Of a stretch of 32,019 nucleotides of DNA, positions 7,755 through 15,712 are shown piece by piece. Every line of letters starts with the position of its first letter. Position 1 is the stretch's first letter. This stretch comes from Lachnospiraceae bacterium (GTDB lineage Bacteria > Bacillota > Clostridia > Lachnospirales > Lachnospiraceae). The stretch lies in assembly GCA_017392525.1 (NCBI GenBank), contig JAFOVD010000039.1:1-32019 (forward strand), in the 5' to 3' direction. The notes under the pieces are model-generated. The model did no database searches. It worked only from the letters and a program-made list of their open reading frames with translations, and had not been told where the DNA came from. A program made the position numbers and the translations under genes.

Positions 7755-8909
7755 TTAATTATCATAATATGGAGACATGCTTCGAAGTCTGGAAACGATT
7801 GTTTCAACTGCATCTACAGTCGCTCTCAATTCTTCTTCTGTGGTCTCATCACTAATTGTAAATCGGACAGACTCCCTCGCCTCATCACTTGATAGTCCCA
7901 TAGCGACAAGCACATGGGACGGATCTATCGACCCTGCCGTACAGGCAGAACCGGAAGACGCGCAGATTTCCTGCATATCAAGCATAATCAACATAGATTC
8001 TCCTTCTACATAAGGAAATGATACATTGATATTATTTGGCAGTCGGTTCTCTTTACAACCATTTAACTTAATATCACTAATGCGATTGAATAACTCCTTA
8101 ATGAAGAAATCTCGAAGACGAGTTTCTTTCTCCATTCTCTCTTTCAAAGTTTCTTTCGCAAGCATGGCAGCATGTCCAAACCCAACAATACCGGGAACAT
8201 TTTCCGTTCCCGCTCTTCTGGCTCTTTCCTGACCACCACCATGAATTAAAGATGAAATCTTCAGGCTGTTATTAATATAAAGGCATCCCACTCCCTTTGG
8301 TCCGTAAATCTTATGTCCACTGGCCGAAAGAAGATCAATATGCATTGCCTCTACATCAATTGGTACATGTCCAAATGCCTGCACCGCATCCGTATGAAAA
8401 ACTATTCCATGTTCGCTTGCAATTTCACCAATTTGTTCAATGGGCTGAATCGTACCCACTTCATTATTGGCAAACATAACAGAAATCAAAATCGTATCCT
8501 TACGAATTGCCTGTTTTAATTCCTCTAACGAGATTCTACCATCATTGTCAACCCCCAGATAGGTTATTTCAAATCCACGTTTTTCTAAATAATCACATGT
8601 ATGCAGGATTGCATGATGTTCAATCTTCGTAGTAATAATATGTCTGCCCTTTTCTTCATAAGCCTCTGCCGTTTTAATCAACGCCCAGTTATCAGCCTCG
8701 GTTCCACCACTTGTAAAATAAATACTGTTTTCCTTTGCATTAATCAACTCTGCAACCTGTTTTCTTGCCTTCTGAATCGCAGTTTTATTCTGTGCAGAAA
8801 AGGAATAAATTGCCGAAGGATTGCCATACTGTTCTGTAAGAAACGGCATCATAACATCAATTACTTCTTTTTTTGGCTTTGTTGTAGCCGCATTATCTAA
8901 ATAAATCAC
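7755..8909 (-). CDS. Cysteine desulfurase, NifS/IscS type
   Basis: This PLP enzyme takes sulfur from cysteine, gives alanine, and passes the persulfide to acceptors such as MnmA. The 384-residue protein has His99 (IEHHAIL), HTDAVQAFG (172-180, with the PLP-binding Asp), the PLP lysine Lys200 in SASGHKIYGPKG, and the active Cys323 in CASSGSACTAG, with the longer mobile loop of group I enzymes. The start is GTG at 8909. It shares GTGA with the stop of the sigma factor gene, and AGAGGA lies 8 bases upstream; an ATG 7 bases upstream is out of frame. It is directly followed by mnmA, so its main job here is probably tRNA thiolation. No IscU gene is visible, so a general iron-sulfur role is not shown. 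Confidence 0.95.
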   Translation of the reverse strand: MIYLDNAATTKPKKEVIDVMMPFLTEQYGNPSAIYSFSAQNKTAIQKARKQVAELINAKENSIYFTSGGTEADNWALIKTAEAYEEKGRHIITTKIEHHAILHTCDYLEKRGFEITYLGVDNDGRISLEELKQAIRKDTILISVMFANNEVGTIQPIEQIGEIASEHGIVFHTDAVQAFGHVPIDVEAMHIDLLSASGHKIYGPKGVGCLYINNSLKISSLIHGGGQERARRAGTENVPGIVGFGHAAMLAKETLKERMEKETRLRDFFIKELFNRISDIKLNGCKENRLPNNINVSFPYVEGESMLIMLDMQEICASSGSACTAGSIDPSHVLVAMGLSSDEARESVRFTISDETTEEELRATVDAVETIVSRLRSMSPYYDN

Positions 8910-9511
8910 TTTTCATTCCTCTTGTTTGTCATAATTCGTTTTGCTTTATTACGAATCCTCTGAATTGCATTGTCAATTGTCTTCGGTGTTTTATCTAAAA
9001 TACCGGCAATTTCCCGATAATCATAGGACTGTAACTGCAAAATCATAACTTTTTTCTCCAGTGGACTCAGTTCCATATATAAGCTATGCTGCAAATCGCC
9101 ATACGCCTCTACATCCAGTAAAAGTTCTTCCGGACTTTTCTCTGCCCGGGAAATAAGCGATTCAGACGTATCATTTCCATCTTCTCCATAGATAGACACA
9201 TAACAATTCAGGGGTTGATGCTTCTTTCGATTGGACTGTTCTATCGCCTTGATCTGCTGGCGACTGATACAGAGCTTGGCAAAGGGATAAAACGAGTCAC
9301 TCTTGGTACTATCATAATCATTCATCGCAACAAATAATCCTAAACGACCTTCCTGCATCAAATCATCCTGATCTCCACCAACGAGAAAGAGCTTCTTGGA
9401 CATTTTTTCAAGAAGCTCTCTGTACCTTTCAAAAAGCGCAGAAACAGCCAGCATATCACCTTTTTTCGATAATCCAACCAGTTGTTCATCTGTACATTTT
9501 TGATAATCCAT
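8906..9511 (-). CDS. Sigma-70 family RNA polymerase sigma factor, SigH (Spo0H)-like
   Basis: The 201-residue protein has the region 2 signature GGDQDDLMQEGRLGL (45-59), then YPFAKLCISRQQIKAI (75-90), and a region 4 helix-turn-helix at about 163-192 (DYREIAGILDKTPKTIDNA). Length and motifs fit the SigH family, whose Bacillus member drives early sporulation genes. The location after cysS, mrnC and rlmB is also where sigH lies in Bacillus, though the yacP gene usually found between rlmB and sigH is missing. The gene starts 17 bases after rlmB with a weak AAAGAGA site, and its stop overlaps the iscS start by 4 bases. Whether it controls sporulation in this organism cannot be told from here. No anti-sigma gene is adjacent. 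Confidence 0.88.
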   Translation of the reverse strand: MDYQKCTDEQLVGLSKKGDMLAVSALFERYRELLEKMSKKLFLVGGDQDDLMQEGRLGLFVAMNDYDSTKSDSFYPFAKLCISRQQIKAIEQSNRKKHQPLNCYVSIYGEDGNDTSESLISRAEKSPEELLLDVEAYGDLQHSLYMELSPLEKKVMILQLQSYDYREIAGILDKTPKTIDNAIQRIRNKAKRIMTNKRNEK

Positions 9512-9528
9512 CTATTTCTCTTTCTAGA

Positions 9529-10266
9529 CTAAAGTCTCTGTCGAACAATTTCGTAAGCCAAAACTCCTGCTGCAACAGAAGCATTTAACGAATCAATATC
9601 ACCTTTCATAGGAATTGATGCAATAAAATCGCAATTTTTCTTCACCAACGCACTTACACCATTTCCTTCATTTCCAATCACAAGTCCAATCGGACCGGTC
9701 AAATTCAGGTTATACATCGTTTCTCCACCCATATCTGCACAGACAAACCAAAGTCCCTGATCCTTTAACATTTCCATAGTTCTTGTAATATTTGTAACCT
9801 TTGCAACCGGCGTGTACTCAATTGCACCAGCGGATGCTTTGGCAACTGTAGCTGTAAGTGACACTGCCCTGTTCTTCGGAATAATAACACCATGTGCCCC
9901 AGCCTGATTTGCAGTACGGATAATTGCGCCAAGATTATGAGGATCCTCTATTCCATCCAATATAAAGATAAATGGATCTTCCCCCTTGTCTTTTGCATTT
10001 TTCAGAATATCCTCCACCTCTGCATATTTATATGCAGCCGCATACGCGATGACACCCTGATGTTTACCTGTTGTGGAAATCTGCTCTAATCGCTCTTTCT
10101 TCACATACTGTACCATTACATCTCTTTTCTTTGCTTCTCTTGTAATAGTATGAATCGGACCATCTTGAGATCCCTCCAGTACAAAGATTTTATCGATTGT
10201 TTTTCCGGAACGAAGTGCTTCTAAAACCGCATTTCTTCCTTCAATTACAGATTCTTCATTTCTCAT
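9529..10266 (-). CDS. rlmB: TrmH/SpoU-family 23S rRNA (guanosine-2'-O-)-methyltransferase
   Basis: The 245-residue protein has an N-terminal RNA-binding substrate domain (about 1-75) and a C-terminal knotted SPOUT domain. The SpoU motifs are clear: NLGAIIRTANQAGA with Arg117 and Asn120 (motif 1), GLVIGNEGNG (194-203, motif 2), and IPMKGDIDSLNASVA (218-232, motif 3). The family transfers a methyl group from S-adenosylmethionine to a ribose 2'-OH; RlmB methylates a guanosine in 23S rRNA, and Bacillus YacO at this locus belongs to the same group. The exact target here is inferred. It lies between mrnC and the sigma factor, 33 bases after mrnC. Confidence 0.92.
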   Translation of the reverse strand: MRNEESVIEGRNAVLEALRSGKTIDKIFVLEGSQDGPIHTITREAKKRDVMVQYVKKERLEQISTTGKHQGVIAYAAAYKYAEVEDILKNAKDKGEDPFIFILDGIEDPHNLGAIIRTANQAGAHGVIIPKNRAVSLTATVAKASAGAIEYTPVAKVTNITRTMEMLKDQGLWFVCADMGGETMYNLNLTGPIGLVIGNEGNGVSALVKKNCDFIASIPMKGDIDSLNASVAAGVLAYEIVRQRL

Positions 10267-10299
10267 ACATTTATTTCCTTACTATATATATATCATTTC

Positions 10300-10734
10300 T
10301 TAAATAGTCATCTTAGCTTTAGCAAGACCGGACTGAACCAGTTCCAAAATACGACTCATTTGTCCCTGTAAATACAGATATCCCATTAAAGCCTCAAATC
10401 CGGTTGCATTTCTATAATCCGACATAGATGCATTCTTAGCCATGGTATTGGATTTTGCATTTCTACCACGACGATATACATTCATCTCTTCTTCCGTCAA
10501 CTCATCCTGCAAAAGCTCAATCATCTTCGACTGGGTCTCTGCTTTAACGATATGACTTGTATGGGCATGTAATTGATTCGGAGAAGTATTACCCTTACCA
10601 ACAACAACAGAACGAATTACCAAATCATAGATTCCATCACCAATATATGCTAAAACCAGTGGAGAATAGGAACGCACATCTACATCTCCCACTCCAAAGC
10701 GTTCACATATAATCTGATTTAAATTCTCTTCCAT
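10300..10734 (-). CDS. mrnC: Mini-ribonuclease III
   Basis: Mini-III is a dimeric RNase III without a double-stranded RNA-binding domain that matures 23S rRNA in Firmicutes. The 144-residue length fits. The catalytic signature LAYIGDGIYDLVIR has Asp33 and Asp37. A second acidic site is in GFEALMGYLYL (about 112-122), and RRGRNAKSN is the conserved basic segment. The start at 10734 overlaps the 3' end of cysS by 16 bases, the same cysS-mrnC coupling seen in Bacillus, and rlmB follows. A substrate 23S rRNA gene happens to lie at the right edge of the window. Confidence 0.94.
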   Translation of the reverse strand: MEENLNQIICERFGVGDVDVRSYSPLVLAYIGDGIYDLVIRSVVVGKGNTSPNQLHAHTSHIVKAETQSKMIELLQDELTEEEMNVYRRGRNAKSNTMAKNASMSDYRNATGFEALMGYLYLQGQMSRILELVQSGLAKAKMTI

Positions 10735-12119
10735 TTTACGCCCTCTCTCGTATCCTTTAATTCAATTCCCTTTTCAAGGAGTTCATCACGAATCTGATCT
10801 GCCAATGCAAAATCCTTGTTTTTTCTGGCATCCTGACGTTTCTGAATCAGTTCTTCAATTTCAGCTTCCAGAATTTCTTCTTCTGCCTCTAATTTTAAAC
10901 CACAGATATCAGAAAGAGTCTCAATTGTCTTATAAAGTTCTTTCGCATAAGCGCTCGTTCCTGCATCCACTGTAGTATTTGCAAGCTTAACCAACTCAAA
11001 GATAGCAGCCAATGCATCCGCTGTATTAAAGTCATCATCCATAGCATCACAGAATTTCTGTTCAAAGGAATCTCTTATTTTCAGATTTTCCTGGTCTTTC
11101 TCTGTCAATGCATCTTCAGAACCCATATGAGAGCGGAGGTTTTCAGCCGCATTCAAAATTCGTTCCAAACTGTTCTTAGCTGCTTCCATCAAATCTGCAC
11201 TGAAGTTTAATGGACTTCTGTAATGAGCATTTAGCATAAAGAAACGAAGCACCTGAGGGTTGTATTTCTCAGTAATCTCTCGAACAGTGAAGAAATTGCC
11301 AAGAGACTTTGACATCTTCTTATTATCAATATTCAAGAAAGCATTGTGCATCCAATAGTTTGCAAAAGTCTTACCATTTGCAGCTTCTGACTGAGCAATC
11401 TCATTTTCATGATGAGGGAATACAAGATCCTCTCCACCTGCATGGATGTCAATCTGTTCTCCAAGGTACTTCTTAGACATAACTGAACACTCAATATGCC
11501 ATCCCGGTCTACCATCGCACCATGGTGATTCCCATGAGATTTCACCCTCTTTTTTAGGTTTCCACAATACGAAATCCAAAGGATCTTCCTTGGCATCAGC
11601 ACCTGTAACCTTGATATCTCGATGTCCACCTTCTAAATCATCAATATTCTTATGAGAAAGTTTTCCGTAGCCATCAAACTTACGCGTTCTATAATATACC
11701 GTTCCATCCTCAACTGCATAAGCATAACCTTTATCCATCAGTGTCTGAATCATTTCAAGCATACCACCGATTTCCTCTGTAGCAAGAGGATGCTTTGTTG
11801 CAGGAAGAATATTCATATCAGCCATATCCTTCTTACATTCTGCAATAAACTTCTGTGAGATATCAGAAGCAGAGACACCGGCCTCATTGGCAGCTTTGAT
11901 AATCTTGTCGTCAACATCAGTAAAATTAGAAACATAGTTGACATCATATCCACGATACATCATATAACGACGGACAGTATCAAACACAATCATAGGTCTT
12001 GCATTTCCAATATGTATGTAATTATAAACCGTAGGGCCGCATACATACATGCGCACCTTCCCATCTTCTATTGGAACAAACTCTTCTTTTTTCTTTGTCA
12101 GTGTATTGTAAATCTTCAT
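10719..12119 (-). CDS. cysS: Cysteine-tRNA ligase
   Basis: This class I synthetase charges tRNA-Cys with cysteine. The 466-residue protein shows HIGN at 36-39, Cys27 in YVCGPTVYN and later CSVMS and HHENE residues that form the cysteine-binding zinc site, and KMSKS near 266-270. The C-terminal part holds the helical anticodon-binding region ending KDTREGVKWKR. It starts 38 bases after ispF, without a promoter in between, and its end overlaps mrnC. I see no T-box leader in front of the operon, so tRNA-dependent control of this gene is not apparent. Confidence 0.97.
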   Translation of the reverse strand: MKIYNTLTKKKEEFVPIEDGKVRMYVCGPTVYNYIHIGNARPMIVFDTVRRYMMYRGYDVNYVSNFTDVDDKIIKAANEAGVSASDISQKFIAECKKDMADMNILPATKHPLATEEIGGMLEMIQTLMDKGYAYAVEDGTVYYRTRKFDGYGKLSHKNIDDLEGGHRDIKVTGADAKEDPLDFVLWKPKKEGEISWESPWCDGRPGWHIECSVMSKKYLGEQIDIHAGGEDLVFPHHENEIAQSEAANGKTFANYWMHNAFLNIDNKKMSKSLGNFFTVREITEKYNPQVLRFFMLNAHYRSPLNFSADLMEAAKNSLERILNAAENLRSHMGSEDALTEKDQENLKIRDSFEQKFCDAMDDDFNTADALAAIFELVKLANTTVDAGTSAYAKELYKTIETLSDICGLKLEAEEEILEAEIEELIQKRQDARKNKDFALADQIRDELLEKGIELKDTREGVKWKRI

Positions 12120-12157
12120 TATGTAAAACTCCTTCGTTTCTTCTCTCTTATGTCAAA

Positions 12158-12703
12158 CTATTGTGCTTTGCTACAGCCGGCGCAACTGCTACATCCCCGT
12201 TCTGTTGTAGCAGCTAAAACAGAAGCATCATAAAAGTTTTCCAGCAAGCAGACTGCCTGCGAACTTATCCCTTCTTCACGACCGGTAAAGCCAAGATGTT
12301 CTTCCGTTGTCGCTTTAATATTTACCTGATCTTCAGAAATATGAAGCGTACGTGCAACATTCTTCTCCATCTCCTCAATATAAGGTCGAAGCTTTGGACG
12401 TTGGGCAATTATCGTTGCATCAATATTCGAAATAACATATCCCTTTTCCGTAATCAAATCTCTTGTATATTGAAGCAGTCTTAAAGATGAAATACCTTTA
12501 AATCTGTCATCCGAATCCGGGAAATGTTTACCGATATCACCCATTCCTGCAGCTCCAAGCAAGGCATCCATGATTGCATGAAGCAAAACATCTGCATCGG
12601 AATGTCCAAGCAACCCCAGGGTATGTTCAATCTCTACCCCTCCGAGGATTAACTTTCTATCCGGCACCAATTTATGAACATCATAACCAGTTCCTACTCT
12701 CAT
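12158..12703 (-). CDS. ispF: 2-C-methyl-D-erythritol 2,4-cyclodiphosphate synthase with Cys-rich C-terminal tail
   Basis: IspF makes the cyclic diphosphate intermediate of the MEP isoprenoid pathway. Zinc ligands Asp8, His10 (GTGYDVHKL) and His42 ([10 protein letters not shown]) are present, and [15 protein letters not shown] (131-145) is the conserved C-terminal block. I use ATG at 12703 because AAAGGAGA precedes it and it gives the standard [10 protein letters not shown] start; the frame is open to 12778, but that ATG sits at the predicted transcription start. The 181-residue product is about 20-25 residues longer than usual. The extra tail (about 157-181) ends in [14 protein letters not shown], with Cys171, Cys174 and Cys177. 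It is the first gene of the operon running to mnmA. Confidence 0.95.
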   Translation of the reverse strand: MRVGTGYDVHKLVPDRKLILGGVEIEHTLGLLGHSDADVLLHAIMDALLGAAGMGDIGKHFPDSDDRFKGISSLRLLQYTRDLITEKGYVISNIDATIIAQRPKLRPYIEEMEKNVARTLHISEDQVNIKATTEEHLGFTGREEGISSQAVCLLENFYDASVLAATTERGCSSCAGCSKAQ

Positions 12704-12725
12704 ATGTATCTCCTTTATATTCAAG

Positions 12726-12750
12726 CGGAAATGCAACTGCTGCACTTCCG
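12726..12750 (-). promoter_or_regulatory. Stem-loop in the ispF leader
   Basis: CGGAA-TGCA (12726-12735) pairs with TGCA-TTCCG (12741-12750) around a 5-base loop; on the minus strand the one non-identical pair becomes G-U, giving a 10-bp stem. It lies in the predicted 80-base leader, about 12 bases before the AAAGGAGA site. It has no T-run, so it is not a terminator. It might affect mRNA stability or translation. Confidence 0.55.
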
Positions 12751-12788
12751 ATAAAACACTTATTTCATGCCAGCACATGAACTAATTA

Positions 12789-12817
12789 ATTATAATATAT
12801 CCCCTATAGAAAAGCAA
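12789..12817 (-). promoter_or_regulatory. Promoter of the ispF-cysS-mrnC-rlmB-sigma-iscS-mnmA operon
   Basis: On the minus strand, TTGCTT (12812-12817) and a perfect TATAAT (12789-12794) are 17 bases apart. The predicted start near 12782 gives an 80-base leader. It lies just after the terminator of the tRNA cluster. No other clear promoter was seen between the seven downstream genes. Confidence 0.75.
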
Positions 12818-12851
12818 AAACGAAACAGCATTTTCAAACACTTTTCTATAC

Positions 12852-12881
12852 AAAAAAACCGAGAAGCAAATCGCTTCCCGG
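12852..12881 (-). terminator. Rho-independent terminator of the tRNA cluster
   Basis: On the minus strand CCGGGAAGC and GCTTCTCGG pair around a 5-base loop and are followed by seven T. It begins 11 bases after the last tRNA-Met gene and separates it from the ispF promoter. Confidence 0.9.
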
Positions 12882-12891
12882 TAATATATCG

Positions 12892-12965
12892 TAGCGAGGG
12901 GGGGACTCGAACCCTCGACACCACGGGTATGAACCGTGTGCTCTAGCCAGCTGAGCTACCTCGCC
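12892..12965 (-). tRNA. tRNA-Met (CAT), elongator, copy 2
   Basis: A 74-base cloverleaf with anticodon loop TTCATAC on the stem CACGG/CCGTG. The three G-C pairs typical of an initiator stem are absent, so it is the elongator type. The acceptor is GGCGAGG/CCTCGCT (G1-U72) with discriminator A73. CCA is not encoded. The T stem GAGGG/CCCCC has one A-C mismatch. It is nearly identical to the copy at 13011-13084. Confidence 0.95.
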
Positions 12966-12973
12966 ATATGTTT

Positions 12974-13008
12974 CGGTTAAAAACCGTTTTTACAGGTTTT
13001 AAAACCTG
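12974..13008. repeat. Two palindromes in the spacer between the tRNA-Met genes
   Basis: CGGTT-AAA-AACCG at 12974-12986 and the perfect palindrome CAGGTTTTAAAACCTG at 12993-13008 fill the 45-base spacer. They could fold into hairpins that guide processing of the tRNA precursor. On the minus strand neither is followed by a long T-run, so I do not call them terminators. Confidence 0.6.
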
Positions 13009-13010
13009 AG

Positions 13011-13084
13011 TAGCGAAGGGGGGACTCGAACCCTCGACACCACGGGTATGAACCGTGTGCTCTAGCCAGCTGAGCTACTTCGCC
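13011..13084 (-). tRNA. tRNA-Met (CAT), elongator, copy 1
   Basis: A 74-base cloverleaf with the same D, anticodon, variable and T arms as the copy at 12892-12965. The acceptor differs by one full base pair: GGCGAAG/CTTCGCT, so G6-C67 has become A6-U67. The paired change shows that both copies are under selection to fold. CCA is not encoded. Confidence 0.95.
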
Positions 13085-13104
13085 ATCTTTTATTGAATTA
13101 TAAC

Positions 13105-13126
13105 ATTTATCGATTTCTCGATAAAT
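13105..13126. repeat. 9-bp inverted repeat touching the 3' end of tRNA-Val
   Basis: ATTTATCGA (13105-13113) and TCGATAAAT (13118-13126) are perfect arms around TTTC. The last base overlaps the discriminator position of tRNA-Val. It is likely a processing hairpin in the tRNA precursor, since it has no T-run on the minus strand. Confidence 0.6.
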
Positions 13127-13198
13127 GGGACCTACAGGGCTCGAACCTGTGACCCCCTGCTTGTAAGGCAGATGCTCTCCCAGCTGAGCTAAGATCCC
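13126..13198 (-). tRNA. tRNA-Val (TAC)
   Basis: A 73-base cloverleaf with acceptor GGGATCT/AGGTCCC (one G-U pair), discriminator A73, D arm GCTC/GAGC, anticodon loop CTTACAA (anticodon TAC) and T arm ACAGG/CCTGT with loop TTCGAGC. CCA is not encoded. It is the first gene of the Val-Met-Met transcript. Confidence 0.96.
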
Positions 13199-13232
13199 AA
13201 TTCGTTGTGGTCGCTTGCCGTGACCGAGTAAT

Positions 13233-13262
13233 AATATACTATATCTAGTCTCAGTAAGTCAA
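13233..13262 (-). promoter_or_regulatory. Promoter of the tRNA-Val-Met-Met cluster
   Basis: On the minus strand, TTGACT (13257-13262) and TATATT (13233-13238) are 18 bases apart, about 35 bases before the tRNA-Val 5' end. It lies just after metH. No terminator is visible after metH, so metH transcripts may also run into the tRNAs. Confidence 0.65.
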
Positions 13263-13287
13263 CCACTTTTTAATAATTTTTTTATTT

Positions 13288-15711
13288 TTATGTAAAAGCC
13301 AGAAGTCGCTCTACCACTCGCACGGAATCAGCTGCGTCCTCCGCATATGCATCTGCGCCGATTTCCTCTGCAAAACTCGGTGTAATACATGCACCACCAA
13401 TAAATACTTTGGCAGTACACCCACGCTCCTTCGCCAGTTCCACAACATCTTGCATCCTCATCATAGTTGTTGTCATAAGAGCTGATAACCCGATACAGGA
13501 TGCTTTTTCCTGAATTGCTGTCGAAACAATTGTTTCAGCCGGAACATCTTTACCCAAATCAAGTACACGATAACCATAATTTTTCAACATCAACGCCACC
13601 AGATTTTTCCCTATATCGTGAATATCTCCCTCTACTGTGGCAATAACAATCGTCTCCTTTTCATCTCCACGATTGGCCTCCATCAAAGGTTCTATATACT
13701 CCATAGCGGCTTTCATAGCATTTGCACCGGAAATCAACTGCGGAAGGAAATATTTTTTCTCATCATAAAGCCTACCGACCTCATTAATTCCGGGAATCAG
13801 ATACTGATCCACAATATTTGACGGACTTTCTCCGGCAGAAACCAAAGCTTTACATTCCTCACATATTCTGTCCTTATTACCTTTAACAACGCATTCCATT
13901 ACCGGATGCATCCCAAGCGTATCACCCTTGTCACCCTTTTTATCTTTATCATTATTCGACGACTGAATAGACAGATTACCTGCAGGTACACGGTCTAAGT
14001 AACGTTCTGTAGCCCCTGGACGTTCCATTAACATATCAGCCGCCATAGCCGAATACATAAGTACTTCCTGCGATGGATTGGCAATGGCCATAGTTAGCCC
14101 CTTAGACAAAGCAATCGTAAAAAACGCCGTATTAACGAAGATTCGCTGCGGCAAACCAAAAGATATATTGGACAAACCACACACTGTTGGCATATTTCGT
14201 TCTTTGCAATAGGTAACCGTATCAAAACAATTTCTGGCAGCACTTGCATCCGCCCCTACAGTAGCAACTAATAAATCAACTACCGCGTCCTCTCTTTTTA
14301 ACCCCACCTCTTCTGCTCTGGAAAGAACCATTTCTATGTTTTGTTTCTTTTCCTCGGCATCTTTCGGAAGTCCACTATCTGTAAGCGGTAATAAAATAAA
14401 CATTGCACCGTATTTTCTGGCAATCGGAAGGAGTTTTTGTAGTTTTTCTTCCTCTCCTGAAATGGAGTTAATCAATGCTCTTCCCGGATAAATTCGAAGA
14501 GCGGCCTCAATCACCTCCACATAACTGCTATCAATGCAAAGAGGCAAATCCACTGTGGATGTAACTTCATAGATTGCCTTAAGCATCATCTCCTTCTCAT
14601 CAATTCCATTGGTACCCATATTTACATCCAAAATTGAAGCACCTTGCTCCTCCTGCTGCACAGCGAAAGTAGAAACCATCTCAAGCTTGCCTTCGCGAAG
14701 TTCTGCCTGTAATGCCTTCTTACCGGTTGGATTTATTCTTTCACCTATTACAAGAAATGGTCCATTTGGATCAATCTCTACGAATTTTCTCTCTGATGTC
14801 AAAACCCTGCTTTTATCAGAATTCGGAATTTGAATACTCATATCACCTGTCAGATCTACAAGGGCTCTTATATGTTCAGTCGTAGTTCCACAGCATCCAC
14901 CAACGATAGAAGCTCCCGCATCCATAAGATTTTTTACCTGATGTGCAAACTCATCCGGAGTCATCCCATAGACCGTTTCTCCATTAATCAGTTCCGGTAA
15001 TCCCGCATTAGGTTTTGCAATCAACGGCACCCTGGCATATTTTTTCATACGCTGAATCAACTCCAGCATCTGATCCGGCCCGGAGGAACAGTTACATCCC
15101 ACTGCATCAACGCCAAGAGATTGAAGCGCCACAACCGCTGTTTCCGGATTTGTTCCAAAAAGAGTTCTTCCATCTTCATTGTATGTAAGTGTCGCCATAA
15201 CAGGCAAATCACAAGTCTCTTTAATTGCCAGTACCGCAGCTCTTGTTTCCTGCAGAGACATCATTGTTTCCACCACAAACAAGTCCGGTTCTTCCAGAAG
15301 AATGGCCCGCACCTGCTCCTTATAGACTTCCACCAGCTCTTCAAACAGAAGGTCTCCAATCGGATAAACCTGCTTGCCAGTCATCGTTAAGTCACCTGCA
15401 ACCAATGCCTTTCCTGCTGCAGCCTGCTTAGAAATACGGACCATAGCACGATTGATTTCAACAAGTTCGTCCTCTAATCCATATTCCTCTAATTTAATTC
15501 TATTGGCTGTAAAAGTAGGCGCATATAAAATATTCGTACCTGCTGCCACATAGTCCCTTTGTAAAGACAGCATCACATCTTCATTTTCCTGCACCCACTT
15601 CTCCGGGCAAACACCAATCGGCATCCCCGCCTTCATCAGATTCGTACCCGTTGCTCCATCCAGATAGACCGGGCCAGCTTTACATAACTCTATAAACTTA
15701 TCTTTAGTCAT
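13288..15711 (-). CDS. metH: Cobalamin-dependent methionine synthase, short form without activation domain
   Basis: MetH moves a methyl group from methyltetrahydrofolate through cobalamin to homocysteine. The 807-residue protein has the homocysteine domain (about 1-290) with zinc cysteines in VGCNCSSG (about 202-204) and GGCCGTTTEH (about 271-272). A pterin-binding domain follows (about 310-570; VIGERINPTGKK), then the cobalamin cap (about 600-680) and the cobalamin domain with DIHDIGKN, whose His near 698 ligates cobalt. The S-adenosylmethionine activation domain of the roughly 1200-residue enzyme is absent; many Clostridia encode a separate activation protein, which is not in this window. 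The start is one base after the upstream gene's stop, with GAGAGGAA in front, so the two are coupled. Confidence 0.94.
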   Translation of the reverse strand: MTKDKFIELCKAGPVYLDGATGTNLMKAGMPIGVCPEKWVQENEDVMLSLQRDYVAAGTNILYAPTFTANRIKLEEYGLEDELVEINRAMVRISKQAAAGKALVAGDLTMTGKQVYPIGDLLFEELVEVYKEQVRAILLEEPDLFVVETMMSLQETRAAVLAIKETCDLPVMATLTYNEDGRTLFGTNPETAVVALQSLGVDAVGCNCSSGPDQMLELIQRMKKYARVPLIAKPNAGLPELINGETVYGMTPDEFAHQVKNLMDAGASIVGGCCGTTTEHIRALVDLTGDMSIQIPNSDKSRVLTSERKFVEIDPNGPFLVIGERINPTGKKALQAELREGKLEMVSTFAVQQEEQGASILDVNMGTNGIDEKEMMLKAIYEVTSTVDLPLCIDSSYVEVIEAALRIYPGRALINSISGEEEKLQKLLPIARKYGAMFILLPLTDSGLPKDAEEKKQNIEMVLSRAEEVGLKREDAVVDLLVATVGADASAARNCFDTVTYCKERNMPTVCGLSNISFGLPQRIFVNTAFFTIALSKGLTMAIANPSQEVLMYSAMAADMLMERPGATERYLDRVPAGNLSIQSSNNDKDKKGDKGDTLGMHPVMECVVKGNKDRICEECKALVSAGESPSNIVDQYLIPGINEVGRLYDEKKYFLPQLISGANAMKAAMEYIEPLMEANRGDEKETIVIATVEGDIHDIGKNLVALMLKNYGYRVLDLGKDVPAETIVSTAIQEKASCIGLSALMTTTMMRMQDVVELAKERGCTAKVFIGGACITPSFAEEIGADAYAEDAADSVRVVERLLAFT

Positions 15712-15712
15712 C

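Noticed and set aside
12704-12778. Longer start for ispF at 12778
   Set aside because: That ATG is at the predicted transcription start and lacks a ribosome binding site; the ATG at 12703 has AAAGGAGA and gives the standard family start.
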